A stretch of 49,361 nt of DNA from JBLHKS01 sp047620505 (GTDB taxonomy: Bacteria > Verrucomicrobiota > Verrucomicrobiia > Verrucomicrobiales > DEV007), in contig JBLHKS010000030.1 of the NCBI GenBank assembly GCA_047620505.1, positions 1 through 49,361 on the forward strand, in the 5' to 3' direction. Below are positions 23,165 through 31,459 of this stretch, piece after piece; the first letter of the stretch is position 1; each line of letters begins with the position of its first letter. The notes beneath the pieces were generated by a model. It searched no databases. It was not told the DNA's origin and saw only the letters and a list, made by a program, of their open reading frames with translations. The position numbers and the translations under genes were made by a program.

Positions 23165-24751
23165 ATGATCATGAGTTCCATGAAAAAACTGTCCGTATTG
23201 CTGGCTTCGCTTTTCGTTTTGATTTCAGCAGCTGCTGAAGATGGCCAAAGCCGTCCCAACATCCTCTTCGCGATTGCAGATGACTGGTCCTTTGGTCATG
23301 CCGGTGCCTACGGCTGTTCCTGGACCGAGACTCCGAATTTCGACCGATTGGCCGAGGAGGGTCTGCTCTTCAAACGCGCCTACACGCCAAATGCAAAGTG
23401 CGCTCCGTCGCGGGCGATCATCCTGACCGGGCGCTATTCCTGGCAGCTGGAGGAGGCCGGAAATCACATGGCGCTTTTTCCCTCCAAGTTCAGCGGATGG
23501 ATCGAGTCGCTCGCTGCGAACGGCTATTCGACTGGTTACACAGGCAAAGGATGGGGCCCGGGATTCGCCAACGATAGCGAGGGAAAGCCGCGAGCGATCA
23601 CGGGAAAACGCTACGCTGTTCGGACGGCCAAACCGCCGGGAAAGTCGATTTCAAACAACGATTATGCTGGAAATTTCGGTGATTTTCTTTCCGATGCGCA
23701 GGAGGCCGAAGGTCCATGGGCCTTCTGGTATGGAACTACCGAGCCGCATCGCGGCTACGAATACAAAATTGGTCAACGTATGGGCAAGAAGCTCGCCGAC
23801 ATCGATCGGGTCCCAGCTTACTGGCCAGACAACGAGACGATCCGCAACGACATGCTCGACTACGCTGTCGAGGTCGAGCACTTCGACAATCATCTCGGTA
23901 AAATCCGGCAGATGCTGGAAGAAGCCGGTCAACTCGACAACACCTTGATTGTCGCGACGTCCGATCACGGCATGCCGTTTCCGAGGGTCAAAGGTCAGGC
24001 CTACGAAGCCTCAAACCACATTCCGCTCGCCATCCGCTGGCCGGCCGGAATTCAGGGAGAGGGCCGGACGATCGACGACTACGTCAATTTCACGGACCTC
24101 GCGCCGACCTTTCTCGAGGCTGCTGGCATCTCCGATCCGTCGCCGATCATGCAGTCGCTCAGCGGACGAAGTCTGTTCGATATTTTTAAGTCTGATCAAT
24201 CCGGTCAGATCAATCCGGAGCGCGATCACGTTCTGGTCGGCAAAGAGCGACACGACATCGGGCGGCCAAACAGCGGGGGATACCCGATTCGAGCGATCTA
24301 CAAGAACGACCAGCTCTACATCCACAATTTTGAGGTCGATCGCTGGCCTTCCGGCAATCCTGAGACCGGCTATCTCAACTGCGACGGTAGTCCGACGAAG
24401 ACGCAGATCCTCAACGCAAGACGCGACGGTTCGGAACCGCTTCATTGGAATCTGTCCTTCGGCAAGCGCGTCGCCGAGGAGTACTTTAACCTCAAAAAAG
24501 ACTCTGACTGCGTCGTCAATCTTGCGGCGAATCCAGAGTATAAAGATGCGATGGAAGCACTGAAGGCTCAGCTGTTTGAGGAGCTGAAAGCGCAGGGAGA
24601 TCCGAGGATGGAAGGAAATGGTGCGATCTTTGATGGCTATCCTTATTCCGGCCAATCAACGGATCGATTCTACGAGCGCTACATGGCTGGCGAAAAGGTC
24701 AAAGCCGGCTGGGTCCACCCTGACGACTTTGAGAAGACGCCTTTGGACTAA
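23165..24751 (+). CDS. Sulfatase, heparan N-sulfatase (SGSH)-like
   Basis: About 528 residues from the ATG at 23165, which follows CTCGGA and begins a signal peptide MKKLSVLLASLFVLISAAAE; the frame runs open upstream to 22952 but that part does not look coding. Calcium ligands are D39-D40 in FAIADDWSFG. The formylglycine motif is C79 in CAPSR. Further landmarks are GYTGKGWGPG near 120 and ATSDHGMPFPRVKG near 262. The pattern of ADDWSFGHAGAYG and LTGRYSWQLEEAGNH fits N-sulfoglucosamine sulfohydrolase-like enzymes. It needs a maturation enzyme encoded elsewhere. It is surrounded by exported glycan-type genes. Confidence 0.9.
   Translation: MIMSSMKKLSVLLASLFVLISAAAEDGQSRPNILFAIADDWSFGHAGAYGCSWTETPNFDRLAEEGLLFKRAYTPNAKCAPSRAIILTGRYSWQLEEAGNHMALFPSKFSGWIESLAANGYSTGYTGKGWGPGFANDSEGKPRAITGKRYAVRTAKPPGKSISNNDYAGNFGDFLSDAQEAEGPWAFWYGTTEPHRGYEYKIGQRMGKKLADIDRVPAYWPDNETIRNDMLDYAVEVEHFDNHLGKIRQMLEEAGQLDNTLIVATSDHGMPFPRVKGQAYEASNHIPLAIRWPAGIQGEGRTIDDYVNFTDLAPTFLEAAGISDPSPIMQSLSGRSLFDIFKSDQSGQINPERDHVLVGKERHDIGRPNSGGYPIRAIYKNDQLYIHNFEVDRWPSGNPETGYLNCDGSPTKTQILNARRDGSEPLHWNLSFGKRVAEEYFNLKKDSDCVVNLAANPEYKDAMEALKAQLFEELKAQGDPRMEGNGAIFDGYPYSGQSTDRFYERYMAGEKVKAGWVHPDDFEKTPLD
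23226..23237. repeat. Recurrent palindrome, copy 14 (CAGCAGCTGCTG)
   Basis: Full match inside a 16-bp perfect palindrome, TTCAGCAGCTGCTGAA. Read as AAA at the sulfatase signal peptide cleavage region. Next copy 2377 bp downstream. Confidence 0.97.
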
Positions 24752-24763
24752 CGAAATCGGTTT

Positions 24764-25918
24764 TCAGCCGAGTTCGCCAAGCTCAATCCACTTTCGCTGC
24801 TCCCACGACTTGATACCCGCTTCCGCGAGCTGCACGCCTTTCGCGCCTTCCATCAGATCGTAAGCCCACGGCTCGTCGAGCACGACGTGACGCAGAAACA
24901 GCTCCCACTGAATCTTGAACGCGTTCTCGTACACTGTGGCGTCCGGGATTTCCTGCCAGCCTGCATTAAAATCGATCGGCTGGTCGATGTCCGGATTCCA
25001 GATCGGCTTCGGCGTCATCCCGAGCGACTGCGCCCAGCATTTCCGTAAACCGACCGTCGCTGATCCGTGCGTCCCGTCGACTTCCATCACGAATAGGTCG
25101 TCGCGGCGGACGCGGACGTTCCACGAGCTGTTGAACTGGCAGATCACGCCGTTTTCCAGCTCAAACGTGGCGTAGCACGAGTCGTCAGCTGTGCAATCGT
25201 AGGGCTTGCCAGCCTCGTCGATCCGCTCTGGGATGTGCGTCGCGCCGAGGCAGCTAACGCCTTTGATCGGCCCGAAAACATTGTCAACGAGGTAGCGCCA
25301 GTGGCAGAGCATATCGATGATGATCCCGCCGCCATCCTCTTTTCGGTAGTTCCAACTCGGGCGCTGAATCGGCTGATCGGCGTCGTGGCCGGTGAAAACC
25401 CAGTAGCCGAATTCGCCGCGCACGCTGAGGATTTTTCCGAAGAATCCCTGATCGATCAGGAGTTTAAGCTTACGAATTCCAGTCAGCCAGAGCTTGTCCT
25501 GCACCACGCCGTTTTTCACGCCCGCGTCGCGGCAAATCTGCGCCAGGCGGACGGCTTCGCTCGTTTCGACAGCTGTGGGCTTCTCGCAGTAGATCGCTTT
25601 GCCAGCAGCTGCTGCCTTTTCGACGAAGCGCGCGCGGTGCAGAGTCGAGCTCGCGTCGAAGAAAATCTGGTCGTCGGGATTGGCGAGCGCCGCATCGAGA
25701 TCGGTCGTCCAACGCTCAACTCCGTTAGCCGCTGCGAGTTCGCGCAGCTTGTTCTCATTTCGGCCGGTCAAAATGGGGTCGACCTCGATGACTTCGTCTG
25801 GCGAAATCCGAATCCCGCCCTGATCGCGAATCGCGAGAATCGATCGAATCAAATGCTGATTCGTCCCCATGCGCCCGGTGACGCCGTTCATGATAATCCC
25901 AACTCGATGCTTCGTCAT
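24764..25918 (-). CDS. Gfo/Idh/MocA family NAD(P)-dependent oxidoreductase
   Basis: About 384 residues from the ATG at 25918 (MTKHRVGIIMNGVTGRMG); the frame continues upstream to 25951. The N-terminal Rossmann domain binds NAD(P), and YCEKPTAVET near residue 107 is the family's EKP motif. The second domain has DMLCHWRYLVDNVFG near 208 and a long beta sheet. The family oxidises or isomerises sugars and sugar acids and is common in PVC carbohydrate clusters. No export signal is seen, so it would act on sugars after uptake. It is convergent with the sulfatase (12 bp apart). Confidence 0.9.
   Translation of the reverse strand: MTKHRVGIIMNGVTGRMGTNQHLIRSILAIRDQGGIRISPDEVIEVDPILTGRNENKLRELAAANGVERWTTDLDAALANPDDQIFFDASSTLHRARFVEKAAAAGKAIYCEKPTAVETSEAVRLAQICRDAGVKNGVVQDKLWLTGIRKLKLLIDQGFFGKILSVRGEFGYWVFTGHDADQPIQRPSWNYRKEDGGGIIIDMLCHWRYLVDNVFGPIKGVSCLGATHIPERIDEAGKPYDCTADDSCYATFELENGVICQFNSSWNVRVRRDDLFVMEVDGTHGSATVGLRKCWAQSLGMTPKPIWNPDIDQPIDFNAGWQEIPDATVYENAFKIQWELFLRHVVLDEPWAYDLMEGAKGVQLAEAGIKSWEQRKWIELGELG
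25603..25614. repeat. Recurrent palindrome, copy 15 (CAGCAGCTGCTG)
   Basis: Full match, read as AAAA on the minus strand in the oxidoreductase, next to its EKP motif. Next copy 1753 bp downstream. Confidence 0.97.
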
Positions 25919-26008
25919 TTCGGCCAGATGGAAGCTCGGGCCGCTGAGCAAATCAAGGAAGGATCGCGCCGGTTGCGCTGTCGGTCGGCCTGCCTAGAGT
26001 TCACGGCC

Positions 26009-28624
26009 ATGCCCCGAATTCGAGTTTGCCCTGCGATCGTCGCGCTCTTCCTTTTTGCGATCCACGCCGCCGCCGCACCGACGGCCGAGATCAAGGTTCG
26101 CGATACGTCTTACTATGTGGGGCAGGCGTTCAGCTTTTATGTTCACGTCGCCGGAGTTCAGACCGCTCCACAGCCGGAACTGGGCAAGTCGTCGGATCTT
26201 CTGGTTCGCGAAGCCGGGGCTGCGCCTTCGTCTCGATCGAATGATCAGGCCTTCACTTTCAGCTACGAGGCCGTCCCGCTGAAATCGGGAAACGTCCGAA
26301 TCCCGGGCGGTTCGCTGACGATCGACGGCGAGAAAATCGAAATCGAAGCGGTCGAAATTGAAGTCGGCGCGCCAGACGAAACGGATAAGATGGAGGTTGG
26401 GATCGAATTGTCTCAGGACACTTGTTTTGTCGGTGAGCCGGTCGAGTTCACTTTTTCCTGGATCACAAATCTCTCGCTGAACGGGATTCGAGCGGTCGAT
26501 ATCCGGATTCCTGCGCTCGGCGATCGGCGTCTCCGGGTTCGCGAAATGATGGAGGCGAAGGGTGCGGCTGGGGAAGATAAAAATCGGATTGGCCTGCCCG
26601 TTTCTCATCAGCGCACGATTTGCCGCTACACGACCGTTGAACGGAACGGGGAGCCTGCGATGAAGCTTCAATTTCGGCGTTTGATCGTTCCAAAGCAGTC
26701 AGGAGAGATCGAACTTTCGGTGGCGACGTTGTTGTGCTCGTACTCGAAACCGCGGGAGTCTGAGTTTAAAGGAACTCGCTACCCTGAATACTTTGATAAC
26801 GATTTTTTCGATCAGGATGTTGTCGGCGAGTTCGAGCGTCTGGTTTCGAAATCCAAGCCGATCAAACTGACGGTTGAGTCGTTGCCGAGCGCCGGGAAGC
26901 CGTCCGATTTTTCCGGAATCGTCGGCGATTTCGAACTCACCGCGACGGCCGAGCCGACGATTGTCAGCGCGTACCAGCCGATCACTTTGCGGCTCGCAGC
27001 GACGAATCTGGACTACCCGAGTTTGTTCGACCTGCCCCAGCTCACTGGACAGGCGGCGTTCGGAAATTTCGACATTCCTGGGCTACGAAACCGTGTCGAG
27101 ATCAGCAAGACGGGCATCGTGTTTGCCGAAACGATCAAGGCGAAGTACGCGACGGTCGGCGCGATTCCGGGGATGGAGTTCAGCTACTTTGATCCGGAAT
27201 CCAGAAGCTACGGGGTGGCCCGAACGAGTCAGATTCCGCTAACGGTCAGTGTGGCGGAATCGATCGGTGCGACGGACGGAGTTTTCAGCGACGGATCGAA
27301 GCTGCGCAACGAAATCGCTCCTGCTGAAGGCGGGATCTTTCACAATCGAACCGGCGAGCAGCTGCTGATTGCGAAACAGCGTAAATCATGGAGGACCAGC
27401 ATTGTGGGGTGGGGGCTATTTCTGATCACGCCGCCTGTTTTGTTCGGCGTAGTTTGGATTCTAAGCCGAAATTCCAGGCTGACTCGCCGCAATCCCGAAG
27501 AAGCTCGCCGCCGTCTCGCTTTCCGCCGGTTTCAGCGGAGTTTGCGAGGCTTGAAATCCGAGCACGAGGCCGCGGATCTCAGCGCAACGATTCGCCGATA
27601 CATCGAGGAGAGATTCGAGGTCGCTGGGTCGTCGACAGGCGAAACTCAGCTCCGGCAGCTGCTGGCGACTCACGAAATCGAGGGAGATGAGGCCGAATCC
27701 CTGGTAAGCCTGCTGGCAGCATCCGATGCGACCAAATATTCGGCGCACGACTTCGAATCGAAGCCCTGGGATCGCGATCGGATCGCCGAGGCATTGCGCA
27801 AACTTGAATCGAAAGCGAGCCGAGCGAGCGCGGTCGTCGTTGCCGTTTCGCTGAGCCTGGCGGGAATCGGATTCAGTGCTGGACCAGCGGAAGTTCTGGC
27901 GGATGCGGAGCGCTTTTTCGCTGAAGCGAACGAAGCGGCGACAGTCGACCCGGCGGTGGCTGACGGGCTCTACAAACGAGCCGCTAGCCTCTACGAATCG
28001 CTGGACCATGAATACGATATTCAGAACGGCGAGTTGTTCTATAACTTGGGAAATATCTATTATCTTAACGGGGATGTTGGGCGTTCAATTTTGAACTTTC
28101 GACGTGCTGAACTTTACCTGCCTGCGGACAAGCAGTTGAAGTCGGCCCTGCGCTACGTCCGGACGCAACGGGCGGATCTGTTCGCGGAAGAAGATTGGAA
28201 ATCGAAACTGAAAAAGGCGCTGTTTTTCCATTTTTACATGAGTCAATCGGCTCGCGTGACGACGACGCTGACTCTTTTCGGTTTGATCTGGGGCGTGGCC
28301 GCGATTGGGCTTTTCACACGCGGAAAGTGGCGAAAAATCGTCCTGATCAGCCTGTCAGCCGTGTTTCTGCTGGCCGCAACTTCCACGGCGATTCACGCGA
28401 CTAGGAGCCCGGTTAAGCAGGCTGTGATCCTCGATTTTGAAGTCATGCCGCGCAAAGGCGATGGCCAGATTTACGATCCTGCGTTCAGCAATCCAGTCCA
28501 TGGCGGTGCCGAGGTCACGATCATCGATGAACGCCGCGACTGGTGGCGGGTTCGGCTTGAAGACGGCCACACCGGGTGGATTCCGGCATCGAGCGCGGAG
28601 CGAGTCGCGCTTGTCGACAAGTGA
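26009..28624 (+). CDS. BatD-BatE fusion protein
   Basis: 871 residues from the ATG at 26009 (MPRIRVCPAIVALFLFAIHAAAA, a signal peptide). The upstream part of the open frame from 25235 is a shadow of the opposite gene. Residues about 22-460 match BatD (oxygen-tolerance family): beta domains with YYVGQAFSFYVHV and VSAYQPITLRLAATN. A membrane helix lies at about 462-485. The second half is BatE-like: a helix at about 615, TPR-like repeats at about 630-720 (GELFYNLGNIYYLNGDVGRSI), two helices (about 748 and 777) and a C-terminal SH3-like domain (about 808-865, WWRVRLEDGHTGWIP). Bat proteins normally sit beside MoxR and BatA/B, none of which is here. BatD and BatE in one chain agree with their usual adjacency. 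Confidence 0.85.
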   Translation: MPRIRVCPAIVALFLFAIHAAAAPTAEIKVRDTSYYVGQAFSFYVHVAGVQTAPQPELGKSSDLLVREAGAAPSSRSNDQAFTFSYEAVPLKSGNVRIPGGSLTIDGEKIEIEAVEIEVGAPDETDKMEVGIELSQDTCFVGEPVEFTFSWITNLSLNGIRAVDIRIPALGDRRLRVREMMEAKGAAGEDKNRIGLPVSHQRTICRYTTVERNGEPAMKLQFRRLIVPKQSGEIELSVATLLCSYSKPRESEFKGTRYPEYFDNDFFDQDVVGEFERLVSKSKPIKLTVESLPSAGKPSDFSGIVGDFELTATAEPTIVSAYQPITLRLAATNLDYPSLFDLPQLTGQAAFGNFDIPGLRNRVEISKTGIVFAETIKAKYATVGAIPGMEFSYFDPESRSYGVARTSQIPLTVSVAESIGATDGVFSDGSKLRNEIAPAEGGIFHNRTGEQLLIAKQRKSWRTSIVGWGLFLITPPVLFGVVWILSRNSRLTRRNPEEARRRLAFRRFQRSLRGLKSEHEAADLSATIRRYIEERFEVAGSSTGETQLRQLLATHEIEGDEAESLVSLLAASDATKYSAHDFESKPWDRDRIAEALRKLESKASRASAVVVAVSLSLAGIGFSAGPAEVLADAERFFAEANEAATVDPAVADGLYKRAASLYESLDHEYDIQNGELFYNLGNIYYLNGDVGRSILNFRRAELYLPADKQLKSALRYVRTQRADLFAEEDWKSKLKKALFFHFYMSQSARVTTTLTLFGLIWGVAAIGLFTRGKWRKIVLISLSAVFLLAATSTAIHATRSPVKQAVILDFEVMPRKGDGQIYDPAFSNPVHGGAEVTIIDERRDWWRVRLEDGHTGWIPASSAERVALVDK
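27356..27367. repeat. Recurrent palindrome, copy 16 (GAGCAGCTGCTG)
   Basis: 11/12 match, perfect core, read as EQLL just before the BatD membrane helix. Next perfect core 2656 bp downstream. Confidence 0.95.
27653..27664. repeat. Degenerate palindrome copy (CGGCAGCTGCTG)
   Basis: 11/12 match but the core is broken at one position. Read as RQLL in the BatD-BatE gene, 297 bp after a perfect copy; possibly chance. Confidence 0.4.
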
Positions 28625-28629
28625 TTCGG

Positions 28630-29010
28630 CTAACCAAAAAATCCGAACCATCCGAAGAAGGCTCCGAACGCCAAAGAGAGGGTCCAGCCCAACTTCATCA
28701 GGCCTTTTCTGGCCTTAAAGATCGGGTCGAAAACTGAGGCTGGAAAAATGAGGATCACGCAGCCTTTGATCAGTCCAACCCAGCCGAAAAGGGTGATGAC
28801 GACACGCCAGCTGGAATCCCAGATGTTGTGGAAATGGATCAGCAAAAAGCCGACGATGAGGGCGAGCAGGCCGCTGAAGAACCAGGCGGATGCGGAGCTG
28901 CGGAATTCGTCGAAGAGCTTCTCGAATTCGCGCGGTTTGATCAGGAATCCGAGACCGCAAACGAGGTAAACGACGGCGAGCAGACGAGCGATGAAGATGG
29001 AGTTTTCCAT
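28630..29010 (-). CDS. Small integral membrane protein, 126 aa
   Basis: Four hydrophobic segments are visible from the ATG at 29010: ARLLAVVYLVCGLGFLI (8-24), AWFFSGLLALIVGFLLIH (44-61), VVITLFGWVGLIKGCVILIF and LGWTLSLAFGAFFGWFGFF. The frame extends further upstream to 29043. I recognise no named family. It is convergent with the BatD-BatE gene (5 bp between stops) and divergent from sufS (74 bp). Confidence 0.7.
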   Translation of the reverse strand: MENSIFIARLLAVVYLVCGLGFLIKPREFEKLFDEFRSSASAWFFSGLLALIVGFLLIHFHNIWDSSWRVVITLFGWVGLIKGCVILIFPASVFDPIFKARKGLMKLGWTLSLAFGAFFGWFGFFG

Positions 29011-29084
29011 CCAGAAAGATCGGCGATGACACCGAAATTCCAAGGCGTCAGTTGCTCGATACTGATCGTATTCGATAGTGCGCC

Positions 29085-30317
29085 GTGAGCAACGCCCCCA
29101 GTTTTGATGTCGATCGAATTCGAGCCGATTTCCCGATTCTCAGTCGAGAAGTAAACGGCAAACCCTTGGTTTATCTGGACAACGGCGCGACCGCTCAGAA
29201 GCCCATCGCCGTGATCGATGCGCTGGACGATTTTTACCGGGTCGAGAACGCGAATATTCATCGCGGAGTCCACTATTTGAGCGTCAACGCGACCGATCTT
29301 TACGATCGAGCACGGGCGACGATCGCGAAGGCGATCAACGTCAGCGATCCGGCGCAGCTGATTTTTACCCGCGGGACGACTGAGGCGATCAACCTCGTTT
29401 CCAACAGCTGGGGGAGCGAAAATCTAAGCGAGGGCGACGAGATTCTGCTTACCCGAATGGAGCATCACGCGAACATCGTGCCCTGGCAGCTGCTGGCGCA
29501 AAAGACTGGCGCGAAGATCGTCGTCGCGCCGATTACCGAGGCTGGCGAGCTGATCGTGGAGGAGTTTAAGAAGCTGATTACGCCGAAGACGAAACTGGCC
29601 GGTTTCACCCACATTTCCAACGTGTTGGGAACGGTGAATCCGATTGTCGAGCTCTGCGCATTCTGTCGTGAACACGGTGTAACGACGGTGATCGACGGAG
29701 CTCAGGGCGCGCCGCATCAGGCTGTCGATCTGGAAGCGATCGGCTGTGATTTTTACGCGTTCAGCGGACACAAAGTTTTTGGGCCAGACGGGATCGGCGT
29801 GCTTTACGGGAGGCGCGAGTTGCTTGAGGCGATGCCGCCGTATCAAAGCGGGGGAGACATGGTCGAGCAGGTTTCGTTTGAAAAGACGACATTCAAAGGC
29901 ATCCCCGAAAGGTTCGAGGCCGGAACTCCGAACATTTCCGGCGCGATCGGGTTGGCGGCTGCGTTCGACTATCTTGAGACTTTAGACTCGGAAGCGGTCC
30001 ATCGGCACGAACAGCAGCTGCTGGCTGCGGCGACGGCTGCGTTGACTGAAATCGAAGGTCTTAAGATTCAGGGAACCACGCCCGGCAAGGTCTCGATCAT
30101 CTCGTTTACTGTCGCAGGAATTCACCCGCACGACCTCGGAACGATTCTCGATAGTGAAGGCGTCGCCGTTCGGGCTGGAAACCACTGTGCTCAGCCGCTG
30201 ATGGCGTTTTACGGAATTCCGAGCAGCGCGCGGGCGTCGTTCGCGTTTTACAACACGCTTGACGAGGTAGAAACACTTGCCAGGGCGGTGCGGAAAGCGC
30301 ACAAGTATTTCGCCTGA
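29085..30317 (+). CDS. sufS: Cysteine desulfurase SufS
   Basis: A 410-residue PLP enzyme that takes sulfur from cysteine for iron-sulfur cluster assembly. The start is a GTG at 29085. It has the group II pattern VYLDNGATAQKP and NIHRGVHYLS at the N-terminus, the PLP lysine in FSGHKVFGPDG (about K229) and the active cysteine in RAGNHCAQPLM (about C367). It is followed after 7 bp by sufU, a pairing known from Gram-positive and other bacteria in which SufU accepts the sulfur. The rest of the Suf system (sufB, C, D) is not in the window. Confidence 0.95.
   Translation: MSNAPSFDVDRIRADFPILSREVNGKPLVYLDNGATAQKPIAVIDALDDFYRVENANIHRGVHYLSVNATDLYDRARATIAKAINVSDPAQLIFTRGTTEAINLVSNSWGSENLSEGDEILLTRMEHHANIVPWQLLAQKTGAKIVVAPITEAGELIVEEFKKLITPKTKLAGFTHISNVLGTVNPIVELCAFCREHGVTTVIDGAQGAPHQAVDLEAIGCDFYAFSGHKVFGPDGIGVLYGRRELLEAMPPYQSGGDMVEQVSFEKTTFKGIPERFEAGTPNISGAIGLAAAFDYLETLDSEAVHRHEQQLLAAATAALTEIEGLKIQGTTPGKVSIISFTVAGIHPHDLGTILDSEGVAVRAGNHCAQPLMAFYGIPSSARASFAFYNTLDEVETLARAVRKAHKYFA
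29484..29495. repeat. Degenerate palindrome copy (TGGCAGCTGCTG)
   Basis: 10/12 match with the central GCAGCTGC intact, read as WQLL in sufS. It lies inside the second-longest gap between perfect copies (27356 to 30012). Confidence 0.45.
30012..30023. repeat. Recurrent palindrome, copy 17 (CAGCAGCTGCTG)
   Basis: Full match, read as QQLL in sufS. Next copy 1493 bp downstream. Confidence 0.97.
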
Positions 30318-30324
30318 CAAAGCC

Positions 30325-30756
30325 ATGGACGAACATCTCGACGATCTCTACCAGGAAATTATTCTTGCCCATAACAAACGCCCAAAAAACGAGGGCGAGT
30401 TGGATCCCTGCACGGGCAAAGCCGACGGCTTCAACCCGGTTTGCGGCGACAAAGTGACCGTTTTCGTCAACCAGGCGGACGGGAAGATTTCGGACGTCAA
30501 ATTCATCGGCGACGGCTGCGCGATTTCACGCGCGTCTGCGTCGATCATGACGACTTTGCTCACCGGAATGACGCTGGACGCAGCCAAAGCGCGCGCTGCC
30601 GAATTTTATGAAATGCTGACTTCGGCAGTGGCCCCAGAGCTTGATTTCATCGAAGACGGGGAAGTCGCGGCGCTCGTTGGAGTCCGGAAATTTCCGGCCC
30701 GGATCAAATGCGCGACCTTGGCCTGGCACGCGATGGAAGATGCCTTGAAGAGTTAG
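30325..30756 (+). CDS. sufU: SufU sulfur-transfer / Fe-S assembly protein
   Basis: 143 residues from the ATG at 30325, 7 bp after sufS; the frame is open upstream but overlaps sufS there. The zinc/Fe-S ligands of the SufU/IscU fold are all present: C40 and D42 in NPVCGD, C65 in GDGCAIS and C129 in KCATLAW. The spacing GDGCAISRASAS and the insertion before the last cysteine are typical of SufU rather than IscU. SufU takes persulfide sulfur from SufS. Its stop overlaps the stop of the opposite-strand methyltransferase-like gene by 3 bp. Confidence 0.93.
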   Translation: MDEHLDDLYQEIILAHNKRPKNEGELDPCTGKADGFNPVCGDKVTVFVNQADGKISDVKFIGDGCAISRASASIMTTLLTGMTLDAAKARAAEFYEMLTSAVAPELDFIEDGEVAALVGVRKFPARIKCATLAWHAMEDALKS

Positions 30757-31448
30757 TCTTCCTCCTCATCGTCTTCGAATACTTTTCGAAACGCATGGAT
30801 ATCGCCGTGAGCGTAGTAGGCGACTAGAATTGCGCCTTCGCAGGCGATCGCATCGAAGAGTTGATGCATGAATTCCTGATCGTTTGGATGCGGATAGACG
30901 AAAATCACGTCGATTTCCGAGGCCAGGTGCGGCATTCCTTCATAGCTCGGCTCAAAGTCATCTCCGCGATTCGAAGTCGTGAATTCGTCGGGCAAAACCA
31001 GCTCTTCACCTCCGAGCCCGGTGTACGATTCGAAGCCTTCTGGAACGTAGCTGGTCTTCAAAAATTCCGCCTTCAGGCCGAGATCCTCCGCCAGGGTGCT
31101 GGCCAATTCGACTAACTCGGTTTCGATCTCGAGTCCGTACGATTCGTATTCGAGAAGAGCCGCCAAACACGCATGGACGCCGAATCCGCTGCCCCATTCG
31201 CAGAAGACTTTTCCTAACGGAATATCCTCGCGAGTCAAAAAATCCAAGGCGAGAAAAAATGGCCCCGGATCGCTTGGGAGGTAACGAGGGTACTTGCGAT
31301 TCCGCTCCGTTTCGAAGAAGTCATCGATCCGCGAATTCGCCTCATCGATCACTTTTGTCGCCGCTTCAGGCAACGTTTTCTCCATTCCGCTCAGGTCAAT
31401 TTCTTCAAGGGCCACGCGGACCAGTTGCACGTTGTTTGCCGGAAGCAA
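30753..31448 (-). CDS. Class I SAM-dependent methyltransferase-like protein
   Basis: A 231-residue frame beginning at a TTG; a GTG 15 bp inside (VQLVRVALEE) or the ATG near residue 22 (MEKTLPEAATKV) may be the real start. A Rossmann methyltransferase motif I is visible, KVFCEWGSGFGVHACLAALL near residue 80, followed by an acidic YGLEIETELVELA that fits motif post-I. The tail is very acidic, FEDDEEED. No motif for a specific acceptor is seen. The sulfatase gene lies 11 bp upstream on the same strand, so both may be one transcript. The 3' end overlaps sufU's stop. Confidence 0.72.
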   Translation of the reverse strand: MLPANNVQLVRVALEEIDLSGMEKTLPEAATKVIDEANSRIDDFFETERNRKYPRYLPSDPGPFFLALDFLTREDIPLGKVFCEWGSGFGVHACLAALLEYESYGLEIETELVELASTLAEDLGLKAEFLKTSYVPEGFESYTGLGGEELVLPDEFTTSNRGDDFEPSYEGMPHLASEIDVIFVYPHPNDQEFMHQLFDAIACEGAILVAYYAHGDIHAFRKVFEDDEEED

Positions 31449-31459
31449 CGACGGAAAAA

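Noticed and set aside
25235..26008. Upstream 258-codon extension of the BatD-BatE frame
   Set aside because: It lies opposite the Gfo/Idh/MocA gene, and a clear signal peptide starts at 26009.
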